This document shows, in pieces, positions 27,988-36,909 of a stretch of 58,280 bases of DNA; within the stretch, counting starts at the first letter, position 1; each line of letters begins with the position of its first letter. The notes beneath the pieces are model-generated. The model ran no database searches and was not told the DNA's origin. It saw nothing but the letters and a program-made list of their open reading frames with translations. The stretch lies in the NCBI GenBank assembly GCA_017694795.1, contig JADIMM010000037.1:1-58280 (forward strand), written 5' to 3'. The translations under genes were made by a program, and so were the position numbers. This stretch comes from Candidatus Gallitreponema excrementavium. GTDB lineage: Bacteria; Spirochaetota; Spirochaetia; Treponematales; Treponemataceae.

Positions 27988-30582
27988 TTATTGGGTAAGT
28001 TGCTTTTTCCAACCGGCCAGCAGCTCCAAAGCCTTCAAAGGAGTTGTATTCTCAATATCCTGTGACAAAATACTGTCCAGGACAAGCTCCCCGGGAGAAA
28101 AAAGTTCCGTAGCAGATTGTTCCCTGGATATGGTTTTGGAAATCGAACCTTCAGGATGAACCTCCCTGCATACATCCAGGGAATTCATGACTTCTGTGGC
28201 CCTCTTTATCACCGCCGGGGGAATCCCGGCCAGCTTTGCCACATGAATTCCGTAAGAGGAGGACGCAGCTCCGGATACGACCTTTTTAAGAAAAACAACA
28301 CTGCCGTCTTTTTCCAGAACCGAAAGACAGAATTTCTTTAATTTCGGATTTTCCAGTGCTGCAAGCTCATGGTAGTGGGTTGCAAAAAGAGTATTGGCCT
28401 TAACGACTTCCAGGAGGTATTCGGAAATTGCCCAGGCCAGGGAAAGCCCGTCCTGGGTAGAAGTCCCCCTTCCTACCTCGTCCATAATCACAAAACTGTC
28501 CTTTGTGGCATTCCTTAAAATGTTAGCCGTTTCATTCATCTCCATCAAAAAGGTGGATTCTCCACGGGCAAGGTTGTCGGAAGCCCCGACCCTGCAAAAA
28601 ATCCTGTCTACAATGGATATGCTGGCACTGTCACAGGGAACAAAAGACCCTATCTGTGCCATCAGGATTATAAGGGCACACTGCCTCAGGTAAGTACTTT
28701 TCCCCGCCATATTCGGTCCGGTAATCATGGCAAAGGTACAGTCCCCGGGATTCATATCCAAATCATTGGGAATAAATTCCCCCTTAGGCAGGTGGGCCTC
28801 CACGGTAGGATGCCTTCCTGCCCTTATATGAATCACCCTGTCGTCTGTAAGGACCGGCCTGTGCCAGTTATTTATTACCGCCTGGTTTGCAAAAGATTGG
28901 AAAACATCAACACTGGCAACCTCTCTTGCCACATGAAGAAGCAGGGGGACTACGGCCTTTACTTTTCCACGGATTTCGAGGAAAAGCTCTTTTTCAAGCT
29001 CAACGATTTTTTCAGAAGCAGAGTTAATCTCAGTTTCCAACTGTATAAGCCTGTCCGTGGTAAACCTGTCCCCGTTTACCAGGGACTGCCGCCTTATAAA
29101 ATGTGGCGGAACATTCCCCAGATTTCCTTTGGAGACCTCAAGAAAATACCCTATTATTTTATTGTATCTGATTTTCAGATTATTGATTCCGGAATTTGTT
29201 TTTTCGGTGTTGAGATATTCCTCCAGCACCTGGCGGGAATTTTCCTTAATTTTGTGGAGACGGTCCAAATCTTCAGACCAGCCTTCCCGGATTAAGGACC
29301 CCTCTGTAAGCAAAATAGAGGGTTCATCCTTTATTCCGTTCTTAATCATAAGGGAAATTTCCGCAAGTGTTTCCAATTCTTTTTCTGTAAAGATTTCCCA
29401 TTTTCCGTCCAAAGAAAAAACCAGTTTTTGTAGATTGATAACACCCTCAAGGCTCTGCCTTAATGCAGTCAAATCCTTTCCGTGGGCCTTGTCCATTGCG
29501 CACCTGGAAGCCAGTCTCTGTATATCCAGAATAACTGAAAGCTCCTTTCTTATTTCCTGGAGTACAGGATAATTTTTACCAAGGGAAAGCACTTCTACCT
29601 TATCAAGCCTTTTTTCAAGTTCTGACTTGTCTTTCAACGGATGTACGATGGATGTCCTTAAAAGCCTGGCCCCCATGGATGTTTTTGTGGAATTAAGGGT
29701 TTCGTACAAAGTATATGCACTTGTCCCGTCCCTGAGATTTGTAATAAGCTCCAGGTTCTTTCTGGTTGAATCATCTATGGCCGCATACTCATCCTCGCCA
29801 TAGATTTTAATTCCGTCTACATGTGGTATCTTGTGTTTTGTGGTGGAGACCAGATAATCTACGAGAACCCCTGCAGCCGGTACCACCGGTCCCGGTGAAG
29901 CAATTCCAAAAGCCTTTAAACTGACAGTCCCGAACTGCTCAAGAAGTTTTTTTTCTGCACTGTGATATTCAAAACTCCAGTCCGGATAATTATTTACCAC
30001 CATTGCAGGATAAAGTGAAATAACGTCCTGGACAAAAGATTCTTCCATGGCAAGGGAATTCTGGATAAGCAGTTCAGCAGGCATAACCCTTCCCATTTCC
30101 TTTTTAAATCTTTCCTCGACCTGGGCTTCAGGAAAAAATGTACCCCGGAATTCTCCGGTTGTAACATCAATATAGGCAAAACCGAATCCGGTATCCCGGC
30201 TGCCGCAGAAAGCCGCCAGGTAATTATTTGAATTTTCGTCCAAATATTCTTCGTCTACGGCAGTTCCGGGAGTAATTACTTCTACAACCTTACGTTCTGC
30301 AAGCCCTTTTCCCTGAACCGGCATTGAGACCTGTTCACAAACCGCAATTTTTTTACCGAATTTTAAGAGCCGGGAAATATATGCTGCCGCAGCATGGTAA
30401 GGAACACCGCACATTGGATGTCCGACACGGCTCGTCATAGTAAGGTTCAACAACCGGCCTACTTCCACCGCATCATCATCAAACATTTCATAAAAATCCC
30501 CAAGCCTGTAAAACAGGACGGTATCGGGATAATCCCGTTTGATTTTGTTGTACTGTACAAACATCGGAGAATCTTCAATCAT
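27988..30582 (-). CDS. mutS: DNA mismatch repair protein MutS
   Basis: 864 residues, the usual size. The N-terminal mismatch-recognition domain has LFYRLGDFYEMF with the Phe-x-Glu wedge. The ATPase domain has MITGPNMAGKSTYLRQ (Walker A), the signature region STFLMEMNETANILRNA, VIMDEVGRGTSTQDG (Walker B) and FATHYHELAALE. The DNA-lever and clamp regions lie between. No Shine-Dalgarno sequence precedes ATG 30582, while a TATAAT on the reverse strand ends eight bases before it. ATG 30564 is a possible later start. mutL is not in the window. Confidence 0.97.
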   Translation of the reverse strand: MIEDSPMFVQYNKIKRDYPDTVLFYRLGDFYEMFDDDAVEVGRLLNLTMTSRVGHPMCGVPYHAAAAYISRLLKFGKKIAVCEQVSMPVQGKGLAERKVVEVITPGTAVDEEYLDENSNNYLAAFCGSRDTGFGFAYIDVTTGEFRGTFFPEAQVEERFKKEMGRVMPAELLIQNSLAMEESFVQDVISLYPAMVVNNYPDWSFEYHSAEKKLLEQFGTVSLKAFGIASPGPVVPAAGVLVDYLVSTTKHKIPHVDGIKIYGEDEYAAIDDSTRKNLELITNLRDGTSAYTLYETLNSTKTSMGARLLRTSIVHPLKDKSELEKRLDKVEVLSLGKNYPVLQEIRKELSVILDIQRLASRCAMDKAHGKDLTALRQSLEGVINLQKLVFSLDGKWEIFTEKELETLAEISLMIKNGIKDEPSILLTEGSLIREGWSEDLDRLHKIKENSRQVLEEYLNTEKTNSGINNLKIRYNKIIGYFLEVSKGNLGNVPPHFIRRQSLVNGDRFTTDRLIQLETEINSASEKIVELEKELFLEIRGKVKAVVPLLLHVAREVASVDVFQSFANQAVINNWHRPVLTDDRVIHIRAGRHPTVEAHLPKGEFIPNDLDMNPGDCTFAMITGPNMAGKSTYLRQCALIILMAQIGSFVPCDSASISIVDRIFCRVGASDNLARGESTFLMEMNETANILRNATKDSFVIMDEVGRGTSTQDGLSLAWAISEYLLEVVKANTLFATHYHELAALENPKLKKFCLSVLEKDGSVVFLKKVVSGAASSSYGIHVAKLAGIPPAVIKRATEVMNSLDVCREVHPEGSISKTISREQSATELFSPGELVLDSILSQDIENTTPLKALELLAGWKKQLTQ

Positions 30583-30590
30583 AGAGTTGC

Positions 30591-30619
30591 ATTATAATAG
30601 GAATTGGTTTAGAATACAA
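30591..30619 (-). promoter_or_regulatory. Promoter-like hexamers directly upstream of mutS
   Basis: On the reverse strand TTGTAT (30619-30614) and TATAAT (30596-30591) are 17 bases apart. Transcription would start about two bases before or at the mutS ATG, leaving no room for a ribosome-binding site. Confidence 0.5.
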
Positions 30620-30681
30620 TAAGTAAACTTCGTTCATAATTATTCTTTTTTTTCATGAACAATTATTTTCAGGAGACTATT

Positions 30682-31170
30682 GTGCAGGGAAAAATCCTTT
30701 TTGCCGAAGCAGATGATACAATATATATAAAGGGCATAGGCCATATCACCGCCGCCCTTTGCACCGATTTAAAGCAAAGATTGTTTGATAAGTTCACTGA
30801 AACCACTGGACCAAAGGAAATAGCTGTTGATTTAAAGGATTGCAGTTATATGGATTCCACTTTTATGGGGCTTTTAGCCGGCTGCAACCGGAGGCTCGAA
30901 AAGGTTTCTTCACGGAAAATAGACATTTACAATGCCTCAGAAAGCTCGGTAAAACTCCTGCAGTCCATGGAGCTGCTTAAAGTTCTTAACATAAGCAGCG
31001 GTGCAAAAGATTTTCCTGACAAAATGGAAGAGCTGGGGGTAAAGAACTCGGTGGATCCGGCTCTTGTATTGAATACCCATGAAAACCTTATGGAGTTGTC
31101 GGAGTCAAACCGCAAAAAATTTTCAACCCTCCATGAGCTTTTAAAACAGCAGATTGAAGACTCTAAATAA
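30682..31170 (+). CDS. STAS-domain protein (anti-sigma factor antagonist-like)
   Basis: A 162-residue protein. The STAS fold spans about residues 1-100: KILFAEADDTIYIKGIGHIT, then EIAVDLKDCSYMDSTFMGLLAGC, in which the D-S-T-F-M-G segment holds the Ser position that is phosphorylated in SpoIIAA-type proteins, and KIDIYNASESSVKLLQSM. A helical extension of about 60 residues follows and is not part of the standard fold. GTG 30682 has a strong AGGAG site six bases upstream, whereas ATG 30655 has none, so the GTG start is favoured. It overlaps the start of the next gene by one base. No sigma or anti-sigma partner is in the window. Confidence 0.75.
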   Translation: MQGKILFAEADDTIYIKGIGHITAALCTDLKQRLFDKFTETTGPKEIAVDLKDCSYMDSTFMGLLAGCNRRLEKVSSRKIDIYNASESSVKLLQSMELLKVLNISSGAKDFPDKMEELGVKNSVDPALVLNTHENLMELSESNRKKFSTLHELLKQQIEDSK

Positions 31171-32375
31171 TGTTCTGTTTTGAATGCGGAGGACGGGAAT
31201 ATTCCCCCATGGCCCCCCTTGTAATTGCCGAGATTGGAACAGCCCACCAAGGTTCAAGGGAAAAAGCAAGGGAACTGATTAACCGGGCTGCGGAAGCCGG
31301 GGCAAACTGCATAAAATTCCAGTGGGTATATGCCCGGGAAATACTGCATCCCCTGACAGGAAAGGTATCCCTGCCCGGTGGCAGTGTTTCCCTCTATGAG
31401 GAGTTTAAAAAACTTGAACAGACTGTTGGATTTTATTCCTTTCTAAAAGAGGAAACCGAAAAAACCGGGGCCTTGTTTTTATGTTCCCCTTTCGGCCCTG
31501 AAAGCCTTTCTGAATTGCTCAGTCTTGCCCCTGTAGCCGTTAAAATCGCCTCGCCGGAACTGAATTACTTCCAACTCATCAAAAAAGCTACCTTATCAGG
31601 ACTTCCTTTAATTTTGTCTACAGGGGTATCTAAGCCAAAAGATATTGAAAATTCAATAAATTGGATTAAGGAAGCCCTATACAGGCCTGACGGGGTAAAA
31701 ACCTATAATCCGCAAGATAAGTCTCTCCCTGACAGCAAGCTCAAAGGGTCTCATTTACTCTTTCTCCATTGCGTCACATCCTATCCGGCCAGGGAAGAAG
31801 AATACAACCTGAGCCTTATCGGTAAAATGGAAAAAGCCACTGGCTTTTCCTGGGGAGTCAGCGACCATTCCCTGGATCCGGTTTTGGTTCCCCTTCTTTC
31901 CCTGCTGCAGGGCGGTTGTGCTGTAGAAAAGCATTTCACCCTCAGCAATCTGGACAGCGGTTTGGATGACAAAATTGCCCTTTCACCGGAAAAATTCAAA
32001 ATAATGACAGAGGCCCTTAAGGAAGGGGTTCTGGCGATAAGGGAAGGAAGTGAAGAAAAACTGCTGAATGAGCTTTTTAAAGTTTACGGTAAAAAAAGAA
32101 TTATTTCGGTTCTGGGGAACGGGAGAAAAAAACTTTCAAAATCCGAAAAGAAAAACTACAAAAGGACAAACAGATCTGTTCATGCCATGGTGGATTTAAA
32201 AAAGGGCCATTTACTTAAAACTGAGGACCTGGGAATACTCAGAACAGAAAAGATTCTTTCTCCGGGAGACCCGCCGGTAAATCTTGAAAAAATACTGGGA
32301 AAAGAGCTGAAAAAAGACATAAAAGCCGGAATGGGAATCCGGCAAAAAGATGTCAGGGCTGCCCGTACTTTGTAA
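31170..32375 (+). CDS. NeuB/SpsE-like sialic acid synthase family protein
   Basis: Family enzymes condense phosphoenolpyruvate with N-acetylmannosamine or a related sugar to make nonulosonic acids for surface glycans. A TIM-barrel domain (residues 15-285) shows IAEIGTAHQGSREKARELI, ANCIKFQWV, FLCSPFG, VAVKIASPELNYFQLI, LILSTGVSKP, LHCVTSYPA, WGVSDHSLDP and EKHFTL, all in the family order. A C-terminal SAF domain (about 330-400; NRSVHAMVDLKKGHLLKTED) completes the form seen in NeuB and SpsE. The start at ATG 31170 overlaps the STAS stop codon; ATG 31209 begins closer to the barrel and is possible. No other sialic-acid genes are nearby. Confidence 0.85.
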   Translation: MFCFECGGREYSPMAPLVIAEIGTAHQGSREKARELINRAAEAGANCIKFQWVYAREILHPLTGKVSLPGGSVSLYEEFKKLEQTVGFYSFLKEETEKTGALFLCSPFGPESLSELLSLAPVAVKIASPELNYFQLIKKATLSGLPLILSTGVSKPKDIENSINWIKEALYRPDGVKTYNPQDKSLPDSKLKGSHLLFLHCVTSYPAREEEYNLSLIGKMEKATGFSWGVSDHSLDPVLVPLLSLLQGGCAVEKHFTLSNLDSGLDDKIALSPEKFKIMTEALKEGVLAIREGSEEKLLNELFKVYGKKRIISVLGNGRKKLSKSEKKNYKRTNRSVHAMVDLKKGHLLKTEDLGILRTEKILSPGDPPVNLEKILGKELKKDIKAGMGIRQKDVRAARTL

Positions 32376-33180
32376 CTATGTTTTTAAGCCCCCTCAAGGT
32401 AAGGTTCCCGTCAATCGAGTCAAAAATTTTGACATGGGGTGCAACTAAAGAACTAAGTCCCCCTGTTGCAACAACAAAGCAGGGACGGCTTGATCCACGG
32501 TCAAGCTCATTCTTCATTTCAGACACAATTTCCTTAATAAGTCCTCCATAACCGAATAAGACTCCGGACTGGATTGCAGAAAAAGTATCCGTTCCCAAAA
32601 CAGACTCCGGATAAACCAGGGGAATATCAGGTGGAAGCTGTGCAGTATTGTCAAACAAAGATTTAACCGCAGTTTTAATTCCCGGGGCAATGGAGACACC
32701 TTTAATAGTGCCGTCAAAATCTACTGCGGTAATTGTCAGAGCCGTACCAAAGTCCACAATTACAGACCTGCCGCCGGTTTCCAAGGCTCCAAAGGCGTCA
32801 CAGATTATGTCCGCTCCAATTTCGTCAACAGCAGAATCCGGTACCTTTACAGGAAAATCAGGCCTCATAAAGAGTTCTTTATTAAGCACCACCGATTCCC
32901 GGGAAAAAAAACACCGGAGAATCTGTTCTATAATTCCGGTCAGGGATGGAACAACGGAGCTTATTCCCCATTTTACACCGGAAATTTTCTGTTCTGAAAG
33001 CAAATCCGGCACACCGTTCCTAAGTTGTGGAAACACCTCCAACAAAGCAGGTTTTATGGCAGCATAATATTCATTGTAAGTTCCTGAGACAGATGTTTCA
33101 AACCTGAAAACTTTTGGAGCATCATTTTCCCAAAAACCCATCACAATATTTGTATTTCCTATATCCACAGTAACAGTCAT
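32353..33180 (-). CDS. coaX: Type III pantothenate kinase
   Basis: First step of coenzyme A synthesis, ATP-dependent phosphorylation of pantothenate. Signature blocks of the CoaX form of the ASKHA fold: TVDIGNTNIVMGFWE at the start, DEIGADIICDAFGAL, VDFGTALTITAVD, SIAPGIKTAVKSLFDNTAQLP and TGGLSSL. The length of 275 residues is normal. A GAGGGG site precedes the ATG. Its 3' end overlaps the converging sialic-acid-synthase-like gene by 23 bases. Confidence 0.93.
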   Translation of the reverse strand: MTVTVDIGNTNIVMGFWENDAPKVFRFETSVSGTYNEYYAAIKPALLEVFPQLRNGVPDLLSEQKISGVKWGISSVVPSLTGIIEQILRCFFSRESVVLNKELFMRPDFPVKVPDSAVDEIGADIICDAFGALETGGRSVIVDFGTALTITAVDFDGTIKGVSIAPGIKTAVKSLFDNTAQLPPDIPLVYPESVLGTDTFSAIQSGVLFGYGGLIKEIVSEMKNELDRGSSRPCFVVATGGLSSLVAPHVKIFDSIDGNLTLRGLKNIVTKYGQP

Positions 33181-33221
33181 TGCAACCCCTCTTTAAGCCG
33201 TAAAAATCCCGGACAAGGACT

Positions 33222-34160
33222 TCAGTCAGTATACTTTATTCCTATACAATTTACCACCTTTACTCCTCCGGGAAAAAGGGAAAAATTTTTCCTTTCATAT
33301 TCACCTTTTTCCGTCCTTAAAACGAAAGATGAAGACGAGCCTCCGTCCAGCTGGATTCCTTGTGTACAACCTAAAGATCTTAGAAGCTTTCCTGAATTTT
33401 CAAAACTCAGCCCCCCGCTTCCGGAAAGAGGTTCGCCTTCTGCCACTAATAAAAAGAATTCCCCGGAATCATTAAAACCAGCAAAAGTTCTGGAATCCAA
33501 TATGTCATTAAACTCCTGAATGACCCCGTCTTTCAAAACCTGCCAAAATCCCCCCAGGGCAAAAAAAGTACCGGACGGGATTTCTTCTTCCTGGTCCATT
33601 ATTCTACAGTCCATGTCGTAAGAAACAACAAGCATATCATACCCGGGTATTCCGGGGCTGTACAAAACCCCGCTGTAATAAAGTATTCCGGCACATTGCC
33701 TTAAAGGATTAAACAAAGATAAAACATCACAGTTTTCACTATTCCGACTGTAAAAAGGTGTTCCGTTAACAGCCCCGATAAACCCCTTGTTTTCTGCAAG
33801 TTCTTTTACCGATTTCCCCAGGAAACAATTAACCGGTAAATCCACTTTATCATCCGGAATCCGGAAATTCAAATCCAATTCACATTTGTTGGGGCTTAAA
33901 CTGGTTTTAAGACAGTGGATTTCAGCCTTTTCATACACAAAGGTTGAGTATTCAATCCCTGGTAAAATTTCAGCCCAGTCAAGTTTTTCCCGGAACTCGG
34001 AAACAGTATTTTCATTTACAACGGAACTGTTTTCTTCTTCCACTTTCCCGTTTTTTGTATCCGGAACCGGGACAAGATTTTTTGCCGGAGTTACACAGGA
34101 AAAAAGAAAAAAAGAAAGAAACAATATTGAAAATATCAGGTTTTTTTTCTTTTTTTTCAT
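33222..34160 (-). CDS. Lipoprotein with phosphodiester glycosidase (NAGPA-type) domain
   Basis: A 312-residue protein starting at ATG 34160. The signal peptide has a lipobox (FLFSC), so it is probably lipid-anchored. The domain shows GAVNGTPFYSRN (the usual N-G-x-F/Y pattern) and a late TQGIQLDGGSSSSFVL, corresponding to the LDGGGSS signature of the family that includes the mammalian mannose-6-phosphate uncovering enzyme and bacterial exopolysaccharide-linked proteins. The bacterial substrates are mostly unknown. No ribosome-binding site precedes the ATG; the -10-like box ends six bases away. The gene diverges from folC over a palindromic promoter-like sequence. Confidence 0.8.
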   Translation of the reverse strand: MKKKKKNLIFSILFLSFFLFSCVTPAKNLVPVPDTKNGKVEEENSSVVNENTVSEFREKLDWAEILPGIEYSTFVYEKAEIHCLKTSLSPNKCELDLNFRIPDDKVDLPVNCFLGKSVKELAENKGFIGAVNGTPFYSRNSENCDVLSLFNPLRQCAGILYYSGVLYSPGIPGYDMLVVSYDMDCRIMDQEEEIPSGTFFALGGFWQVLKDGVIQEFNDILDSRTFAGFNDSGEFFLLVAEGEPLSGSGGLSFENSGKLLRSLGCTQGIQLDGGSSSSFVLRTEKGEYERKNFSLFPGGVKVVNCIGIKYTD

Positions 34161-34161
34161 G

Positions 34162-34173
34162 ATATAATTATAT
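34162..34173. promoter_or_regulatory. Palindromic double -10 box between divergent genes
   Basis: The 12-base palindrome ATATAATTATAT contains a TATAAT on each strand (34163-34168 forward, 34172-34167 reverse). The leftward copy ends six bases before the lipoprotein ATG. The rightward copy would start transcription near 34175, giving a short leader before the folC ATG at 34208. No good -35 hexamers were seen, so this is a proposal only. Confidence 0.45.
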
Positions 34174-34207
34174 GATAAGAACAAAAAAAAACAGGAAAAG
34201 TTGCCGA

Positions 34208-35581
34208 ATGTATGTAAAAGAACCAAAAACCCAGATGGAATTATACAGCGAATGGCTTGACGACTTTGTAAACTATGAAAAGACAGAACCGAAGGCTTTT
34301 ACCCTGGAAACAATGAAATATGTGGACGCACTTTTGGACAATCCTGATAAGAATTACAGCATAATCCACGCCGCAGGTTCCAAGGGAAAAGGTTCTGTAT
34401 GCAAAATGATCGGGTGTATTCTTGACCAGGCAGGTAAAAAAACCGGAATATACTCTTCACCCCACTTAACAAACATTGAGGAAAGAATTTCCACCCCCTA
34501 TGGATTTTTTGATGAAGAAATTTACAGAATTTCCACCGATAAAATATACAAAAAAATCCAAGGCTTGCTTCCGTTCCAGATTCCAGGAAACGCAGAACCA
34601 ACCTATTTTGAAATGATGACACTTTTGGCTTTTGAGGTTTTTAAAAATGCCGGAATAGAAACTGCAGTTTTGGAAACAGGAATGGGAGGAAGACTGGACG
34701 CCACAAATATCGTAAATCCACTTATAAGCGTAATAACTCCAATTGAGCTGGAACATACCCGGATTCTGGGAAACACAATAGAACAGATTGCAACTGAAAA
34801 AGCAGGAATAATAAAGAGAAACAGGCCTGTTGCCGTTTCCTTTCAAAACCCCAAAGCCGAAAAAATCATCAGGGAAAAAGCAGCCGAAGAAGATTCCACC
34901 GCTTATTTTATAAAAGATATTGTGGACGAAATTATATGGAATCCAAGTCCCTCCGGAATGGACCTGGAAATCCGGTGGAAAGACAAAAAGATTTTTAAAA
35001 GAAACATAAAAACAAGACTTAAACTCCTTGGACAGGTTCAAGGGGAAAATGCAGCCCTTGCAGCTTTGAGCTGTAAAATTGCCTACCCTGAGATTACAGA
35101 GGAAACAATAGAAAAAGGACTATCCAAAGCATGGATTCCTTCCAGGTTTGAAATTGTAAACACAAATCCCCCGGTAATTCTCGACGGGGCCCACACACCT
35201 TTAAGCATTAGTTTCAGCCTGGAAACCCTTAATTCACTCTGGCCGGATAAAAAGGTAAACCTGCTTTTTGCCTGTGCACAGGATAAAAAGGTGGAAGAAA
35301 TCAGCCGTATTTTATGCCCCAGATGCAGTAAAATTTTTATTACAAAACCCGGAAACACAAAGCCCTGTAATCCGGAAAGAATGGTAAAAGCATTTAAGGA
35401 ATCACTTCTTGAAAAATTTTCTGAAGACCATCAAAAAGTCAATGAAACACTGGATATGGACCTTGATTTTGTAAATTCAATAAACAGGGCCCTAAAAACT
35501 TCAGAAAAAGAAAACAGAATACTACTGGTAACAGGTTCATTTTATCTCACTGCAGAAGTAAAAAAAATTATTTCCGGTTAA
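34208..35581 (+). CDS. folC: Bifunctional folylpolyglutamate/dihydrofolate synthase
   Basis: Adds glutamate to folates; the bifunctional form also makes dihydrofolate from dihydropteroate. Mur-ligase fold: P-loop region IIHAAGSKGKGSVCKMIG, then GIYSSPHLTNIEERI, TYFEMMTLLAFEVF, AVLETGMGGRLDATNIV, ISVITPIELEHTRILGNT and ILDGAHTPLSISF near the C-terminal domain. The length of about 457 residues fits. The frame is open from ATG 34172, but that codon overlaps the region that looks like the promoter, so ATG 34208 (Met-Tyr-Val) is used here. It pairs with folK, 30 kb away, in the same pathway. Confidence 0.93.
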   Translation: MYVKEPKTQMELYSEWLDDFVNYEKTEPKAFTLETMKYVDALLDNPDKNYSIIHAAGSKGKGSVCKMIGCILDQAGKKTGIYSSPHLTNIEERISTPYGFFDEEIYRISTDKIYKKIQGLLPFQIPGNAEPTYFEMMTLLAFEVFKNAGIETAVLETGMGGRLDATNIVNPLISVITPIELEHTRILGNTIEQIATEKAGIIKRNRPVAVSFQNPKAEKIIREKAAEEDSTAYFIKDIVDEIIWNPSPSGMDLEIRWKDKKIFKRNIKTRLKLLGQVQGENAALAALSCKIAYPEITEETIEKGLSKAWIPSRFEIVNTNPPVILDGAHTPLSISFSLETLNSLWPDKKVNLLFACAQDKKVEEISRILCPRCSKIFITKPGNTKPCNPERMVKAFKESLLEKFSEDHQKVNETLDMDLDFVNSINRALKTSEKENRILLVTGSFYLTAEVKKIISG

Positions 35582-35827
35582 AAAAATTGAGATTTATCTT
35601 AATAAACTTAAAACCCTAAAATAAACAGCATCCCATTAAAATTATTCAAGTATCGGCAAAAAATTGGATTTACCAGCCAGCCAACTTAAAGTCAGGTAAA
35701 ATAATCCAGGGCATACTTTACACACCTTTGTAATTTAAATTTATTTTATGGATAAATTTCTACTGCTGTGTTATCATCTATGTAAAAAGCCTGCTGGCTT
35801 TATATCAGATGAAATATGAGGAATAAT

Positions 35828-36898
35828 ATGAACCAGGTTGTTTTAAAGGCAGAATCACTGGACGGTTATCTGTCAAAAAAAGATAACGAATACTTAACCC
35901 AAATGGACAATTATTATGCAAAGTGTATGGAAGAATACAAGGTGCTTGCAAACCCGGATTCTTCCCGGTCAAGCTGTTCCGAGTCGGAAAAAAAGATAAT
36001 TGAATATTACAACGACATGGGACACCTGATGCAGAAAATCTGTAAGGAAAATCCGGCAATAAAAGTTTACTCCTTTGAAACTGAGGAAGAAAGCCATGCC
36101 GAAGCATCCAGAGTAATAGCTAAATTAAGGGATGTAAAAACGGGACACCATGAATTTGTCTACTATACCCAGAGAGCCTACGAGATGCTTTTTAAAATGG
36201 CTTATACAGGGGATCATTCAGACAAGAAAAACCACCTGATTGTTAAGACTCCTGTAACTGTACCGGTACAGAATTATTCAGTCCACAAAATTCCTGACAT
36301 TGATCATAAAATAGAAAAGACAGTAATGTGCGTAATGCTTCGAGGTGCCCTGTTGCCATCAATGATTATGTCAAAAGAAATTCAGGAATATTCCTCAAAA
36401 GGCTATGTAACCCCCTTTGCCCTTTTCAGAATTAAAAGAAATGACACAAAAAAAGAAAACAACATGGAATACATTATGGATTTAGACAAATCCTATTTTA
36501 AACTTGAAGAACTTGACGGCAAGGATTTGGTTTTTGCAGACCCGATGAATGCCACAGGAGGAAGCCTCGTAACAGTAGTAAAATACCTCTTGGATATGGG
36601 TATAAAACCCAAATCAATAAAGTTTTTTAATGTAATTGCCGCATTGAAAGGAGCAATGAGGGTTGTAAGGGCATTGGACAACTGCACAGTCAATACCTTA
36701 TGGATGGATCCTGTTTTAAATGATTCTGCATACATCATGCCCGGTCTTGGAGATGCCGGAGACAGAATAAACGGAGTGGATACCGAATCCAATCCAAGAA
36801 ACATGATTCAGCTTATTGCTGATTACGGCTCGGATATTGCCGGACTGTACAGATCCCAGCTCCGGGAAATCGAAAGAGTGGTCCTTTCCGGAAGATAA
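35828..36898 (+). CDS. upp: N-terminally extended uracil phosphoribosyltransferase
   Basis: Predicted to salvage uracil using PRPP. The C-terminal 210 residues have the family motifs: [34 protein letters not shown] (PRPP-binding loop with D-P-M-x-A-T-G-G-S) and [20 protein letters not shown], which is the uracil-binding end of Upp. The first 145 residues are an extension that is helical and charged at first ([21 protein letters not shown]), not found in the 208-residue E. coli enzyme. ATG 35828 has an AGGA site, better than ATG 35816. The extension could regulate or oligomerise the enzyme. Confidence 0.85.
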   Translation: MNQVVLKAESLDGYLSKKDNEYLTQMDNYYAKCMEEYKVLANPDSSRSSCSESEKKIIEYYNDMGHLMQKICKENPAIKVYSFETEEESHAEASRVIAKLRDVKTGHHEFVYYTQRAYEMLFKMAYTGDHSDKKNHLIVKTPVTVPVQNYSVHKIPDIDHKIEKTVMCVMLRGALLPSMIMSKEIQEYSSKGYVTPFALFRIKRNDTKKENNMEYIMDLDKSYFKLEELDGKDLVFADPMNATGGSLVTVVKYLLDMGIKPKSIKFFNVIAALKGAMRVVRALDNCTVNTLWMDPVLNDSAYIMPGLGDAGDRINGVDTESNPRNMIQLIADYGSDIAGLYRSQLREIERVVLSGR

Positions 36899-36909
36899 AA
36901 ACAATAAAA

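Noticed and set aside
35784..35802. Small hairpin AAAGCC/GGCTTT before upp as a terminator or riboswitch
   Set aside because: The stem is short, no T run follows, and no recognised riboswitch pattern was seen.
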